A stretch of 64,000 nt of DNA, from assembly GCA_934474025.1 (NCBI GenBank), contig CAKSMF010000003.1:124001-188000 (forward strand), given 5' to 3'. The DNA comes from an uncultured Ruminococcus sp. (GTDB lineage: Bacteria; Bacillota; Clostridia; Oscillospirales; Ruminococcaceae). Positions 32,811 through 40,645 of this stretch are shown piece after piece. How positions within the stretch are numbered: the first letter of the stretch is position 1; each line of letters begins with the position of its first letter. A program made the translations under genes and the position numbers. The notes beneath the pieces were generated by a model. The model saw only the letters and a program-made list of their open reading frames with translations, made no database searches and was not told the origin of the DNA.

Positions 32811-34133
32811 TCAACTGCTCTGTCTGAAATTTTTATCTGTAAGTATTCTTGCAAAAATAAGTCCCAGAGGAAGTGATGCAACTATTAGTAAAGCTTTTGT
32901 AATCCATAAAGCTCCGGTTTGTGTATCATTAAGAGCTATATAATAAATGCCCTTATACATGAACATTCCGGGAACCATTATTACTATTGAAGGCACTGTA
33001 ATAGTTATTCGTGGGAATCCTATTTTCTTCTTGATAGCAGATGCAAGAAGTCCTGCACATAATGCTCCGATAAATGCAGCTACACTTACGGGAATTGGTG
33101 TAAAGTCTATTAATTCAAGACGGAGAGTATTGGCAATCATTCCTATTATTCCGGCAGTAAAAGCCATTTTTCGTGGACTGTTGAACATAAGTGAAAATCC
33201 ATATACTCCGCAGAAACTTGTTATAAGTCTGAATAAAAGCATAAGTACTGGATTTATTTGCATTTCAGTAAATTCCGACGGGTGAAATTTAAATATAGTT
33301 GCTGTAATCCAGCCAGTGAGAGTTGCCATAGTTATTATTAATAAAGCATATGTTATGCGTTCGAGACCCGAACGTAAATCAAGTTTTGCAAGGTCTAAAC
33401 CGCCCGTAATCAATGGAAATCCCGGTATAATGAAAAGCATTGAACAGATATATCCAGCTTGATGTACGCTTGAAACACCCATAATTATTTCAGCAAGTTC
33501 AAGTAACAAAACATATACACAACAAGCTGATGCTACTCCGATAGTTACATTTGCAAGCAGTGTGATATGTTTTTCAAGAAGAAGTTTTCGCACAAAATTA
33601 CCAATACCCGCTCCAAAAAATGCACAAATCATTTCTACTATTCCTCCGCCTAACAGAAATGTAAATGCACAACAGGCTAATGCAGAGGCAAGACCTAAAT
33701 TCCATGCTTTGTAGTTAGGAGGAAGTTTCTGTATTTTATCGAGTATACGGTGAAATTGTTCAACGGAATATTTTCCGGCTTTTTCTTGAAAACTGTCTGC
33801 AAAATCTTCCATATAATTCAAGCGGTGAGTATTTACACCGGTAGTATTTATCGATAAAGCATTAGTATAAGTTTCACCGTTTTCAATACAGGTATAAGCA
33901 ATAGCAAGAAGTCCTATATCCGCAGTACAGGTTATTCCTAAAGCACGGGAAATTTTATTCATTGATGCTCTTACTCTCCACGCACCTGTGCCAACTGATA
34001 ACATCATTAATCCGACACGTCCTACTAAAGTAGCTTTTTCTTTAAGGGAAGCGTTAATTGCTGGAGTAGTATTTTCACTTTCAATGATTTCATGCCACGC
34101 AATTGGCATATGTTGTTTTCTGAATTTACTCAT
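32811..34133 (-). CDS. ThrE-type threonine/serine exporter family membrane protein
   Basis: 440 residues. The N-terminal cytoplasmic part (1-140) has the GRVGLMMLSVGTGAWRVRASMNKISRALG signature region of the DUF1212/ThrE family, followed by five hydrophobic segments. A second C-terminal membrane domain (about 290-430) matches the ThrE_2 half. The two halves, which in many Firmicutes are separate genes, are joined here as in Corynebacterium ThrE. The characterised homologue exports threonine and serine. Other members may carry other small organic acids, so substrate is uncertain. Monocistronic, with promoter and terminator of its own. Confidence 0.82.
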   Translation of the reverse strand: MSKFRKQHMPIAWHEIIESENTTPAINASLKEKATLVGRVGLMMLSVGTGAWRVRASMNKISRALGITCTADIGLLAIAYTCIENGETYTNALSINTTGVNTHRLNYMEDFADSFQEKAGKYSVEQFHRILDKIQKLPPNYKAWNLGLASALACCAFTFLLGGGIVEMICAFFGAGIGNFVRKLLLEKHITLLANVTIGVASACCVYVLLLELAEIIMGVSSVHQAGYICSMLFIIPGFPLITGGLDLAKLDLRSGLERITYALLIITMATLTGWITATIFKFHPSEFTEMQINPVLMLLFRLITSFCGVYGFSLMFNSPRKMAFTAGIIGMIANTLRLELIDFTPIPVSVAAFIGALCAGLLASAIKKKIGFPRITITVPSIVIMVPGMFMYKGIYYIALNDTQTGALWITKALLIVASLPLGLIFARILTDKNFRQSS

Positions 34134-34168
34134 ATGTACACCTCAAGTATAATTTTTTATCATAAATA

Positions 34169-34197
34169 ATTATATCATCTTTATTAGTGAAAATCAA
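34169..34197 (-). promoter_or_regulatory. Promoter of the ThrE-type gene
   Basis: Minus strand: TTGATT (34192-34197), 17-base spacer, TATAAT (34169-34174), extended -10 (TGA). Confidence 0.78.
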
Positions 34198-34251
34198 TTG
34201 ACTGTACAAAAATATACCTCCGCAAAAAATCGATATTATTGTATAATAATG

Positions 34252-34285
34252 ACAAAAAAAGCCCTTTTTGTCGGTAAAAGGACTT
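34252..34285 (-). terminator. Terminator of the tyrosine phosphatase gene
   Basis: Ten-pair stem (34259-34268 with 34276-34285, one G-U). The minus-strand tail has seven T. Confidence 0.82.
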
Positions 34286-34301
34286 TCTGAATAGAGATAT
34301 T

Positions 34302-34772
34302 TTAAATCAAGGTTTTAAGCAATCCATTACAGCCTGAATAAATATCATTGTAAGTTGTTTCAAAATCATTGGTGTACCATGGGTCTGCCACATCATCTGA
34401 ACGTCCGGCAAATGTAAGGAGTTTATATATTTTTTTGTCATTTTCGAGAATATTTTTCATATTTCTTATATTATATGTATCCATGCCAATGAAATAATCA
34501 TAATTATTATAATCTTCTTTTTTAAGCTGAACTGCTCTTTTTCCTTCACATGAAATGCCATGCTTTTTAAGTTCGGAGCGTGCAGGCGGATAAACAGGAT
34601 TTCCAATGTCGTTCCAGATTTCTTCGCAACTTGTTGCACTTGATGATATATAGAAATCTTTCTGTAAACCTGCGTCAGTGACGAGTTTCTTCATTATAAA
34701 TTCAGCCATTGGAGAACGGCATATATTTCCGTGACATACAAACATTATTCTTATCAAATTTTTTTCCTCCAT
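34302..34772 (-). CDS. Low-molecular-weight protein-tyrosine phosphatase
   Basis: 156 residues. The P-loop FVCHGNICRSPMAE (Cys13, Arg19) is the CX5R catalytic motif, and the general acid is in VADPWYTNDFETTY. These are the family's two active-site elements. Bacterial members often dephosphorylate BY-kinases and polysaccharide enzymes, so with the kinase/PHP-phosphatase pair 8 kb away this organism has two phosphatase types for tyrosine phosphorylation. GGAGG precedes the start. The gene may be transcribed from its own upstream region or by read-through from the EAL gene, although a hairpin lies between. Confidence 0.93.
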   Translation of the reverse strand: MEEKNLIRIMFVCHGNICRSPMAEFIMKKLVTDAGLQKDFYISSSATSCEEIWNDIGNPVYPPARSELKKHGISCEGKRAVQLKKEDYNNYDYFIGMDTYNIRNMKNILENDKKIYKLLTFAGRSDDVADPWYTNDFETTYNDIYSGCNGLLKTLI

Positions 34773-34795
34773 TATATTGTTGTTTTTACAGACAG

Positions 34796-34825
34796 AAAAG
34801 CCGGAAAGAAAAAAATCTATCCGGC
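34796..34825 (-). terminator. Terminator of the EAL gene
   Basis: GCCGGA (34800-34805) pairs with TCCGGC (34820-34825). On the minus strand the stem is followed by TTTTCTG. Confidence 0.68.
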
Positions 34826-34831
34826 AATAGT

Positions 34832-36481
34832 TCAGAAATCTTTTTTTATAAATTCTTCAGCAGTAATTGGCTTTGAATAATAGTAACCCTGAAAACTTGT
34901 TATATCATAGTTTTTGAGAAAATCACGCATATTAGCTGTTTCAATACCTTCAACACATATTTCAGCTTTAAAGGAATCCGCAAGAGATGATATAAACTTT
35001 ATTGTATTCTGGTCTGATTTGCTTTTTTCTATGTTTTTGACAAATTCACGGTCAATTTTTACTGTATCGATATGAAGTCTTCTTAAAATATCTATTGAAG
35101 AAAATCCTGTTCCGAAGTCGTCAAGTGCAATTTTTATACCATGTGTACGGAAGATATTAAACATATTGTCAAGTGTTTTAATATCAAGCAGACGACAACG
35201 TTCTGTAATTTCAAGACAAAGATTCTGAGCAGGAAAGCCGGTTTCTTTGAGTATGCTGAAAACATCTGAAACAAAGTCACTTTTTTCAAGTTGTGAATAT
35301 GAGATATTGATATTCATTATAAATTCAGGGTATTTTTCAAGGAATTTTTTACCGTCTGTCATTGCCTGACGCATAATCCATTTGCCGAGTTCAGGGAATA
35401 ATACATCTTGTTCAAGTACCGGTACAAACTGCATAGGAGATACTGTGCCGTATTTATCACTTTTCCACCTTATAAGAGCTTCCATGCCTTTAAGCTTTTC
35501 GTTGCTTGCATACATTATGGGTTGATAGCATAAATAGAAACCTTTACAGTTTTCAAGTACGCTGTTACGGATAACATTAATAGTTTCTATGATGTTTATA
35601 TTTTTATTATTTTCGGAATTATTGAAAACAACCATTTCACCAAGTCTTTTATTTTTGGATTCATAATAAATATACTTTAGACATGAATATATAGTTTGGC
35701 TTTCAGCATCAAAATCATCAAGCAACATAAGACCTGAACTTAATGTAACACATATTCTTTCATCTTCTACAAACAGATTATGAGATACTTGTTCCTGCAA
35801 TTCTCTGTAAAGTTCAGTAGCTTTGTTTTCATCAAGGGAATGACTGATTATAGCGAATTTTGTACCGTCCATTCTGTAAATTTTGCCGTATTTTGAAAAA
35901 AGTTCTTTTAATTTATTTGCAAATGTTCTTAAAGTTTTGTTTCCGAATTTATAGCTGTATACATCATTAATAAAGGAAAATCCATTTATTCCTATGATGA
36001 GTATTGAACTTTTTTTCTTGTTCCAGAGAATAGACTTTACATCATCAAAAAAGCCATAAAGGCTTCTTAATCCCGTTATAGTATCAACGTAATTCAAAGA
36101 ACTGTTATTTTTGATAGAACCCGCAAAATATTCCGGTTTGCCGTTGTTATCATACATAATAGCACCCTTGCAGGTACAAACAACATAATTGCCATCAGCA
36201 GCTTTTGCACGATATTGCATGTTATGTAGCTGTTCCCTTCCAGCGAATAAATCTTCAATATTTTTGTGATAATGTTCACGTTCAGTAGGGTGAATATGTT
36301 TTTCCCATAAATTTCCTGCATCATACATATAGCATTTAGGCAGATTAAAGAAGTTAACTGCACTTTCTGACCACCGTGAATAGTTGTGTTTAATATCACA
36401 AACATAGATATAGCTACCTTCTGCTAAAATGGAAAAAGTTTCAAAAATACTGTCTAATCTTTTTATGCTGTTTTTATCCAT
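34832..36481 (-). CDS. PAS - degenerate GGDEF - EAL cyclic-di-GMP phosphodiesterase
   Basis: 549 residues from the ATG at 36479-36481, served by GGAGGTG. An in-frame ATG at 36532 has no such site. A PAS-like sensor (about 20-125) precedes a GGDEF domain whose active-site motif reads MDGTKF (204-209), so it should lack cyclase activity. It may bind GTP or regulate. The EAL domain (about 310-549) keeps the catalytic residues: MEALIRW (EAL 334-336), NINISYSQLE, LEITERC, ALDDFGTG, VKIDREFV, VEGIE and QGYYYSKP. It should hydrolyse cyclic di-GMP. No membrane segment is seen, so the signal is probably cytoplasmic. Confidence 0.92.
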   Translation of the reverse strand: MDKNSIKRLDSIFETFSILAEGSYIYVCDIKHNYSRWSESAVNFFNLPKCYMYDAGNLWEKHIHPTEREHYHKNIEDLFAGREQLHNMQYRAKAADGNYVVCTCKGAIMYDNNGKPEYFAGSIKNNSSLNYVDTITGLRSLYGFFDDVKSILWNKKKSSILIIGINGFSFINDVYSYKFGNKTLRTFANKLKELFSKYGKIYRMDGTKFAIISHSLDENKATELYRELQEQVSHNLFVEDERICVTLSSGLMLLDDFDAESQTIYSCLKYIYYESKNKRLGEMVVFNNSENNKNINIIETINVIRNSVLENCKGFYLCYQPIMYASNEKLKGMEALIRWKSDKYGTVSPMQFVPVLEQDVLFPELGKWIMRQAMTDGKKFLEKYPEFIMNINISYSQLEKSDFVSDVFSILKETGFPAQNLCLEITERCRLLDIKTLDNMFNIFRTHGIKIALDDFGTGFSSIDILRRLHIDTVKIDREFVKNIEKSKSDQNTIKFISSLADSFKAEICVEGIETANMRDFLKNYDITSFQGYYYSKPITAEEFIKKDF

Positions 36482-36536
36482 TTTAATGCACCTCCATGCT
36501 TTTTTTGCAACAAAATGAATGTTGTAATTCATTTAC

Positions 36537-36565
36537 ATTATATCATGATTTGCACATAATTTCAA
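36537..36565 (-). promoter_or_regulatory. Promoter of the EAL gene
   Basis: Minus strand: TTGAAA (36560-36565), 17-base spacer, TATAAT (36537-36542), extended -10 (TGA). Confidence 0.82.
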
Positions 36566-36661
36566 GTTTTTTGATGAAAAAATTATTTTTTTGTTAAAAT
36601 CAACTAAAATGAACAATATTTTTTTGACAGTCATATAAATTGAGTTGTTATTGTATATATT

Positions 36662-36693
36662 AAAAAAATCCCTCTGATTAGTTATCAAAGGGA
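36662..36693 (-). terminator. Terminator of the flippase gene
   Basis: Ten-pair stem (36669-36678 with 36684-36693, one mismatch-tolerant G-U position on the minus strand), followed on the minus strand by a seven-T run. Confidence 0.82.
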
Positions 36694-36700
36694 CTAAAAA

Positions 36701-38104
36701 TTATTTTTTCAATAACATACGAAAAGTTATAAATACAGCTTTGACATTCAGTAAGATGATTAAAAGAGTCATAATTATTATCGGAATAAATCCGGTTTGC
36801 TGGACGGTGAGATGGCACATAGCAATTATTATAACTGTGTTGATGATGTTTCTTGGAACGGAAAATTTAAAAGGTACATATCGGCGTGCATCAACCATTC
36901 TTATCCAGAAACATATAAAGTAGCTAAGGAAAGTTGCAATTGACGCTCCTTGAATGCCCCATATCGGAATAAGATAAGTATTAAGTATGATATTTGCAAC
37001 ACAAGCAACAGTTACCGTGACAAGTGAATTTATAGTGTGTTTTGTGGCAGAATATATTCCCGATAAAAACTGGTCAAGGCAAGTGAATATTGATGCTATA
37101 ATTAATACCGGTGCATAAAGATATGCTTTACTGTATTCGGGGAAAGTCTGGTAGTTAATCAGAATAGCAGATATAGGCTTTATTAAAAGAATGAGTCCTG
37201 CTGAACCTATAAACAATATTGATTCATATGCGGAATATACTTTTTCATAAAATTCATTACGACCTTTTGATTCGTTTTCAGTTATAGCGGATATATTCCA
37301 TGCCTGAAAGAAAATAGTTGATACCATTGACAAAAGATTAGGTATTTTTGTTGCTGCTGAATAAATTCCAGCGGACTTTTCACTGCACATATTTCCTATA
37401 AAAATCTGGTCAGAAAATCCTGTAAATGTCCACATGACAGTTGTTGGAATAAGCGGTACAGAGAATTTCATCATACTTATTCCGAGGTCTTTTTTGAAGT
37501 GTCGTATATCAAGATAACGATGAAGTCCGGCTGATATGAACAGAAAAACAGAAGAACAAGCATCAGAAAGTATAACTGACATCATAAATCCAAGTACACC
37601 CATTTCCATACGAGAAATAAAAAGAACATTGAAAATAAATAATGTCATTGTAGTAAAAATTCCGTCAAATGCAAAAAGACGTACCATACCTCTTGCTCTG
37701 ACAAACTGCGAACACAAGGACCTTACCGATGATATACAAACATAAACCGTAAGCATTACTGTATATTCTCTTACCGGACTTAGAAATGGTATCATTTCAA
37801 TAAATGGCATGGCTATAATCATTAGCATAAGACCGGCAAATATAAGTACACTGGCAGTTGTAAAAATTTGTTTTTTGTTGTATTTTCTGTCAAGTCCATA
37901 ACGGACAACTGCTTCTGTAAGTGAAAAGGTAAATACCGGCAATAAAAAAAGAGCAGTTGTTTCAATGAGAGTTTTTGTATAGAATCCTACAGGGTCAATA
38001 TGTCTTGTGTAAAGGTTATTCAGCAGAAGCGAAAATATTTTAGCCCCAAAGCTTCCTATTGCAAACACAATTGTATTAAAAGCAAGCTGTTTGTATTTAT
38101 TCAT
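36701..38104 (-). CDS. Polysaccharide flippase-like membrane protein (Wzx/MurJ-type fold)
   Basis: 467 residues with about 12-14 hydrophobic segments. The N-terminus (NTIVFAIGSFGAKIFSLLLNNLYTR) and the layout are those of the polysaccharide biosynthesis/oligosaccharide flippase group of the MOP superfamily. It probably moves a lipid-linked sugar across the membrane. The substrate is unknown. GGAGGTG lies ahead of the ATG. A neighbouring gene group with VanW and a BY-kinase 10 kb away suggests envelope polysaccharide, but no glycosyltransferase is adjacent. Confidence 0.87.
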   Translation of the reverse strand: MNKYKQLAFNTIVFAIGSFGAKIFSLLLNNLYTRHIDPVGFYTKTLIETTALFLLPVFTFSLTEAVVRYGLDRKYNKKQIFTTASVLIFAGLMLMIIAMPFIEMIPFLSPVREYTVMLTVYVCISSVRSLCSQFVRARGMVRLFAFDGIFTTMTLFIFNVLFISRMEMGVLGFMMSVILSDACSSVFLFISAGLHRYLDIRHFKKDLGISMMKFSVPLIPTTVMWTFTGFSDQIFIGNMCSEKSAGIYSAATKIPNLLSMVSTIFFQAWNISAITENESKGRNEFYEKVYSAYESILFIGSAGLILLIKPISAILINYQTFPEYSKAYLYAPVLIIASIFTCLDQFLSGIYSATKHTINSLVTVTVACVANIILNTYLIPIWGIQGASIATFLSYFICFWIRMVDARRYVPFKFSVPRNIINTVIIIAMCHLTVQQTGFIPIIIMTLLIILLNVKAVFITFRMLLKK

Positions 38105-38136
38105 AATTTTTCACCTCCAGTACATTAATGTAATCA

Positions 38137-38168
38137 AAACAGCGGACAGTTTGAATATACTATCCGCT
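38137..38168 (-). terminator. Terminator of the HAD-VanW gene
   Basis: AGCGGACAGT (38141-38150) pairs with ACTATCCGCT (38159-38168, one G-T position). The minus-strand tail is TGTTTTG. Confidence 0.7.
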
Positions 38169-38182
38169 GAATTATGTATTAT

Positions 38183-39505
38183 TCAGACTCTTATTTGTTC
38201 TTTCGGTATAAGGTCATAGCTGAACATTACTTCCGAATGATTGTCAAGAATAAGTTTTTTATCTGTAATTTCTCCTGTACTGCGGTTAATAGTGTTTTTG
38301 TAAATTTTAGATACACGGAAATATTTGTCACCTTCTTTTTGGAAGTGGTGGTCTTCTTCAACAAGTTCAAATCTTTGAGGAAACTCTTTTTCACTTCTCA
38401 GCTCTCCGTAAAGTCTGTCGCCATCACACCAAACAAGTAATTGTATATTCTGGTCTGTGTTATTGCGGAATCTATAATCAATATAATTATAGCTTATGGA
38501 AGTTCCAGAACTTAATGGTACTCTTTTTCCGTTATCGGGGGCAAGGGCATCAGAATGTGTATGAAATTCAGTTATTTCAAGCGGACTATTCAAAACAAGC
38601 AAATTTATAAGGTTTCCGAGATTACAAAGACCTCCGCCAATACCTGCAATAAGCTGATTTCCAATAATAACACGTCCGTCTTTGTAACCTTTTCGCTTGG
38701 TTGTATTACCTACGGTTTTCCAGAAAGAAAAGGTTTCACCAGGACGAATTATAATACCATTTATTTTACTGCAAGCAAGACGGATATTATCAGCTTTGTT
38801 TTCCTGTAAGCGTATGTCAATACCTTTGCCACGCTTTATAAGTCCGCAATCATGACTTGAAACCACATTAGGCAATTTATAGGAAATAATCGTATTTGAA
38901 AATTTTTCATGACTTAAAAAATCACTTATATAGCGTTTGATAATCCCTTTTTTTTCAGAAAGGGAATAACAGAAAGGATTTATTTCACAAAAAAGTTTTC
39001 TTTGAGTATTCCATTTTTTGCGTCTGTCAAAAAGCAAAATAAACTTTTCAAGATAACGTCTTTTACCTATGTATTTTTCTTCTGGAAGTCGTATAAACTT
39101 TACCATTATGCTTTTAATTCCTGCATTGTTAGCTCCCAGTATATCAGTGAAAATCTGGTCACCTATAACAATTGTTTGTTTTTTGGAAACGTTAATAATT
39201 TCAAGGGCTTTGTAATAAGCATCCGGATTAGGTTTATTGGCATCACATATATAAGGAACATCTATATTCTTAATAAATCTTTTTACACGTGGTTCGTCGT
39301 TATCTGTGAGAAGGATAGTTTTAAATCCTATTTTTTTCAGACGGCGGAAAAGAGCATCAACATTTTCATTTGAATTATCACCATGATGTACTAATGTGTT
39401 ATCAATATCGAATATTATACCCCGACAGCCTTTTTTATATAGACTTTCATAGTCTATGGAAAAAACATTTTCAGCGTAAACTGACGGAAAAAATTTTTTC
39501 AGCAT
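38183..39505 (-). CDS. Fusion of a YqeG-type HAD phosphatase and a VanW-family protein
   Basis: 440 residues from the ATG at 39503-39505, served by GAGGTG. A GTG nine bases upstream lies inside that site. Residues 1-165 are a HAD-IIIA phosphatase of the YqeG group, with nucleophile motif FDIDNTL (33-38), LLTDND, KPNPDAY (Lys) and VIGDQIFTDILGAN (acidic motif). Residues 170-440 are a full-length VanW protein: SSHDCGLIKRGKG, GIIIRPGETFSFW, GYKDGRVI, GIGGGLCNLGNLI, LEITEFHTHSDA. YqeG-like enzymes act on phosphatidylglycerolphosphate or sugar phosphates. VanW function is unknown, though it accompanies some vancomycin-resistance clusters. No signal peptide or membrane span is apparent, so both halves should be cytoplasmic. 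The gene follows the barrel gene by ten bases. Confidence 0.88.
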   Translation of the reverse strand: MLKKFFPSVYAENVFSIDYESLYKKGCRGIIFDIDNTLVHHGDNSNENVDALFRRLKKIGFKTILLTDNDEPRVKRFIKNIDVPYICDANKPNPDAYYKALEIINVSKKQTIVIGDQIFTDILGANNAGIKSIMVKFIRLPEEKYIGKRRYLEKFILLFDRRKKWNTQRKLFCEINPFCYSLSEKKGIIKRYISDFLSHEKFSNTIISYKLPNVVSSHDCGLIKRGKGIDIRLQENKADNIRLACSKINGIIIRPGETFSFWKTVGNTTKRKGYKDGRVIIGNQLIAGIGGGLCNLGNLINLLVLNSPLEITEFHTHSDALAPDNGKRVPLSSGTSISYNYIDYRFRNNTDQNIQLLVWCDGDRLYGELRSEKEFPQRFELVEEDHHFQKEGDKYFRVSKIYKNTINRSTGEITDKKLILDNHSEVMFSYDLIPKEQIRV

Positions 39506-39515
39506 TTTATACACC

Positions 39516-40187
39516 TCAATTATCTTGTGCTATATAGTCACATATTGTATTAATCTGTTGGCAGAAATCTTGTCCGAAACGTTTTTCAAAAAATGCACTT
39601 CCGATTGTGAAAGCATACGGAGAAGCTTTTTTTATTTCGTCAAGTCTTTGATAGCTATTGATACTTCCGGCGATACAGACAGGAGCTTTTATGCTTGAAA
39701 CAAATTGTCTGTTGAGTTCGGTAGCATTACCTGTATATCTGTAGCCTAATAAGTCAATACCATAAACGCCTTTTGCAAGGTAACTTTCAGCTTCAGAAAC
39801 CATACTTTCAAGACTGCCGTTAAGAATAGACGGTCTTTCAGTGATTTCTCCAACAAATGGCATATATTTTACATTATTTTTTTGGCATATTTTATTTACT
39901 TCATCTGAGAAAATCGTTCCCATAAGGATATCACAGCCAAAATCAACTGCCATTTCAGCACCTTGTATGCATTCATTTTTTGTATATGCAACAACTTCGA
40001 GTACTGTTTTTTTGCCACATGATTTCATGTATGAATATAATTCCTTCATACGCTGATGAGGTAAAGGTTCTTCTTTAAATCCCCAGTAAGTAGCTTTTGA
40101 ATTTTTGCACTGGTCAAAAATTTCATAAGCGTCAGAAACAGTTCTGTCATCATGAGTAAGCATAACTATTAAAAAAGGTTTGTCCAT
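39516..40187 (-). CDS. (beta/alpha)8-barrel protein of unknown function
   Basis: 223 residues from the ATG at 40185-40187 (GGTGA upstream). A start 21 bases further up lacks a site. Alternating strands and helices, with CIAGSINSYQRLDEI and YAFTIGSAFFEKRFG near the C-terminus, look like the two phosphate-binding loops of a HisA/NanE/KDPG-aldolase-type barrel. AEMAVDFGCDILMGT fits a middle strand. Lys and Glu residues in strands (LEVVAYTKNE) could be catalytic, but I cannot assign the reaction. It is followed ten bases later by the HAD-VanW fusion, so it may provide or consume a phosphorylated sugar for the HAD enzyme, which is inference. Confidence 0.6.
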   Translation of the reverse strand: MDKPFLIVMLTHDDRTVSDAYEIFDQCKNSKATYWGFKEEPLPHQRMKELYSYMKSCGKKTVLEVVAYTKNECIQGAEMAVDFGCDILMGTIFSDEVNKICQKNNVKYMPFVGEITERPSILNGSLESMVSEAESYLAKGVYGIDLLGYRYTGNATELNRQFVSSIKAPVCIAGSINSYQRLDEIKKASPYAFTIGSAFFEKRFGQDFCQQINTICDYIAQDN

Positions 40188-40241
40188 ATTAAAAATCACC
40201 CATTTCATATTTTGACAAAGGTAAGCCCAATATCATAAAAA

Positions 40242-40270
40242 ATTATAACAGAGATTATAACTTTTGTCAA
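40242..40270 (-). promoter_or_regulatory. Promoter of the barrel/HAD-VanW operon
   Basis: Minus strand: TTGACA (40265-40270), 17-base spacer, TATAAT (40242-40247). A small inverted repeat TTATAA-N6-TTATAA overlaps the -10. Confidence 0.85.
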
Positions 40271-40363
40271 TCACATCAAAAATGTCAAATTATAGTTTTG
40301 TGCAGAAATTATGATACATAAAAAAGTTATCATATAATATTGTGCAGTATTGATAATTTGATA

Positions 40364-40398
40364 TAAAAAAAGTTCCCTTTATTGAAAAAGGGAATTTT
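40364..40398 (-). terminator. Terminator of the tRNA-Ser gene
   Basis: TTCCCTTT (40373-40380) pairs with AAAGGGAA (40387-40394). The minus-strand tail is a run of seven T. Confidence 0.85.
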
Positions 40399-40401
40399 AA
40401 G

Positions 40402-40487
40402 CGGAAACGGTGGGATTCGAACCCACGTCCCTCAAGGGGCATCACGATTTCGAGTCGTGTCCGTTATGACCACTTCGATACGTTTCC
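40402..40487 (-). tRNA. tRNA-Ser (anticodon CGA)
   Basis: 86 bases on the minus strand. Acceptor GGAAACG/CGTTTCC with discriminator G, anticodon stem CACGA/TCGTG with loop CTCGAAA (anticodon CGA, reads UCG), a long variable arm (CCCCTTGAGGGA region) as in class II tRNAs, and T arm with GTTCGAATCC. No CCA is encoded. A promoter and a terminator flank it, so it is a single-gene unit. Confidence 0.97.
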
Positions 40488-40502
40488 ATAAATCACCATA
40501 AT

Positions 40503-40531
40503 ATTATATCATATTTTTGATGATTTGTCAA
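40503..40531 (-). promoter_or_regulatory. Promoter of tRNA-Ser
   Basis: Minus strand: consensus TTGACA (40526-40531), 17-base spacer, consensus TATAAT (40503-40508), extended -10 (TGA). Confidence 0.92.
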
Positions 40532-40584
40532 GGCGTTTTCAAAAAAATATCTTTAAAAAATTTCAATAAAATATACAAAAACTA

Positions 40585-40613
40585 TTGAAAATTCATAAAT
40601 AATATGTTATAAT
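40585..40613 (+). promoter_or_regulatory. Promoter of the beta-CASP gene
   Basis: TTGAAA (40585-40590), 17-base spacer, TATAAT (40608-40613), extended -10 (TGT). Confidence 0.85.
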
Positions 40614-40645
40614 TGTTGTGAACTTATTAAAAAGGAGGCATCATT

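Noticed and set aside
39002..39373. 123-codon plus-strand frame inside the HAD-VanW gene
   Set aside because: It is antisense to the conserved HAD motifs and lacks start signals.
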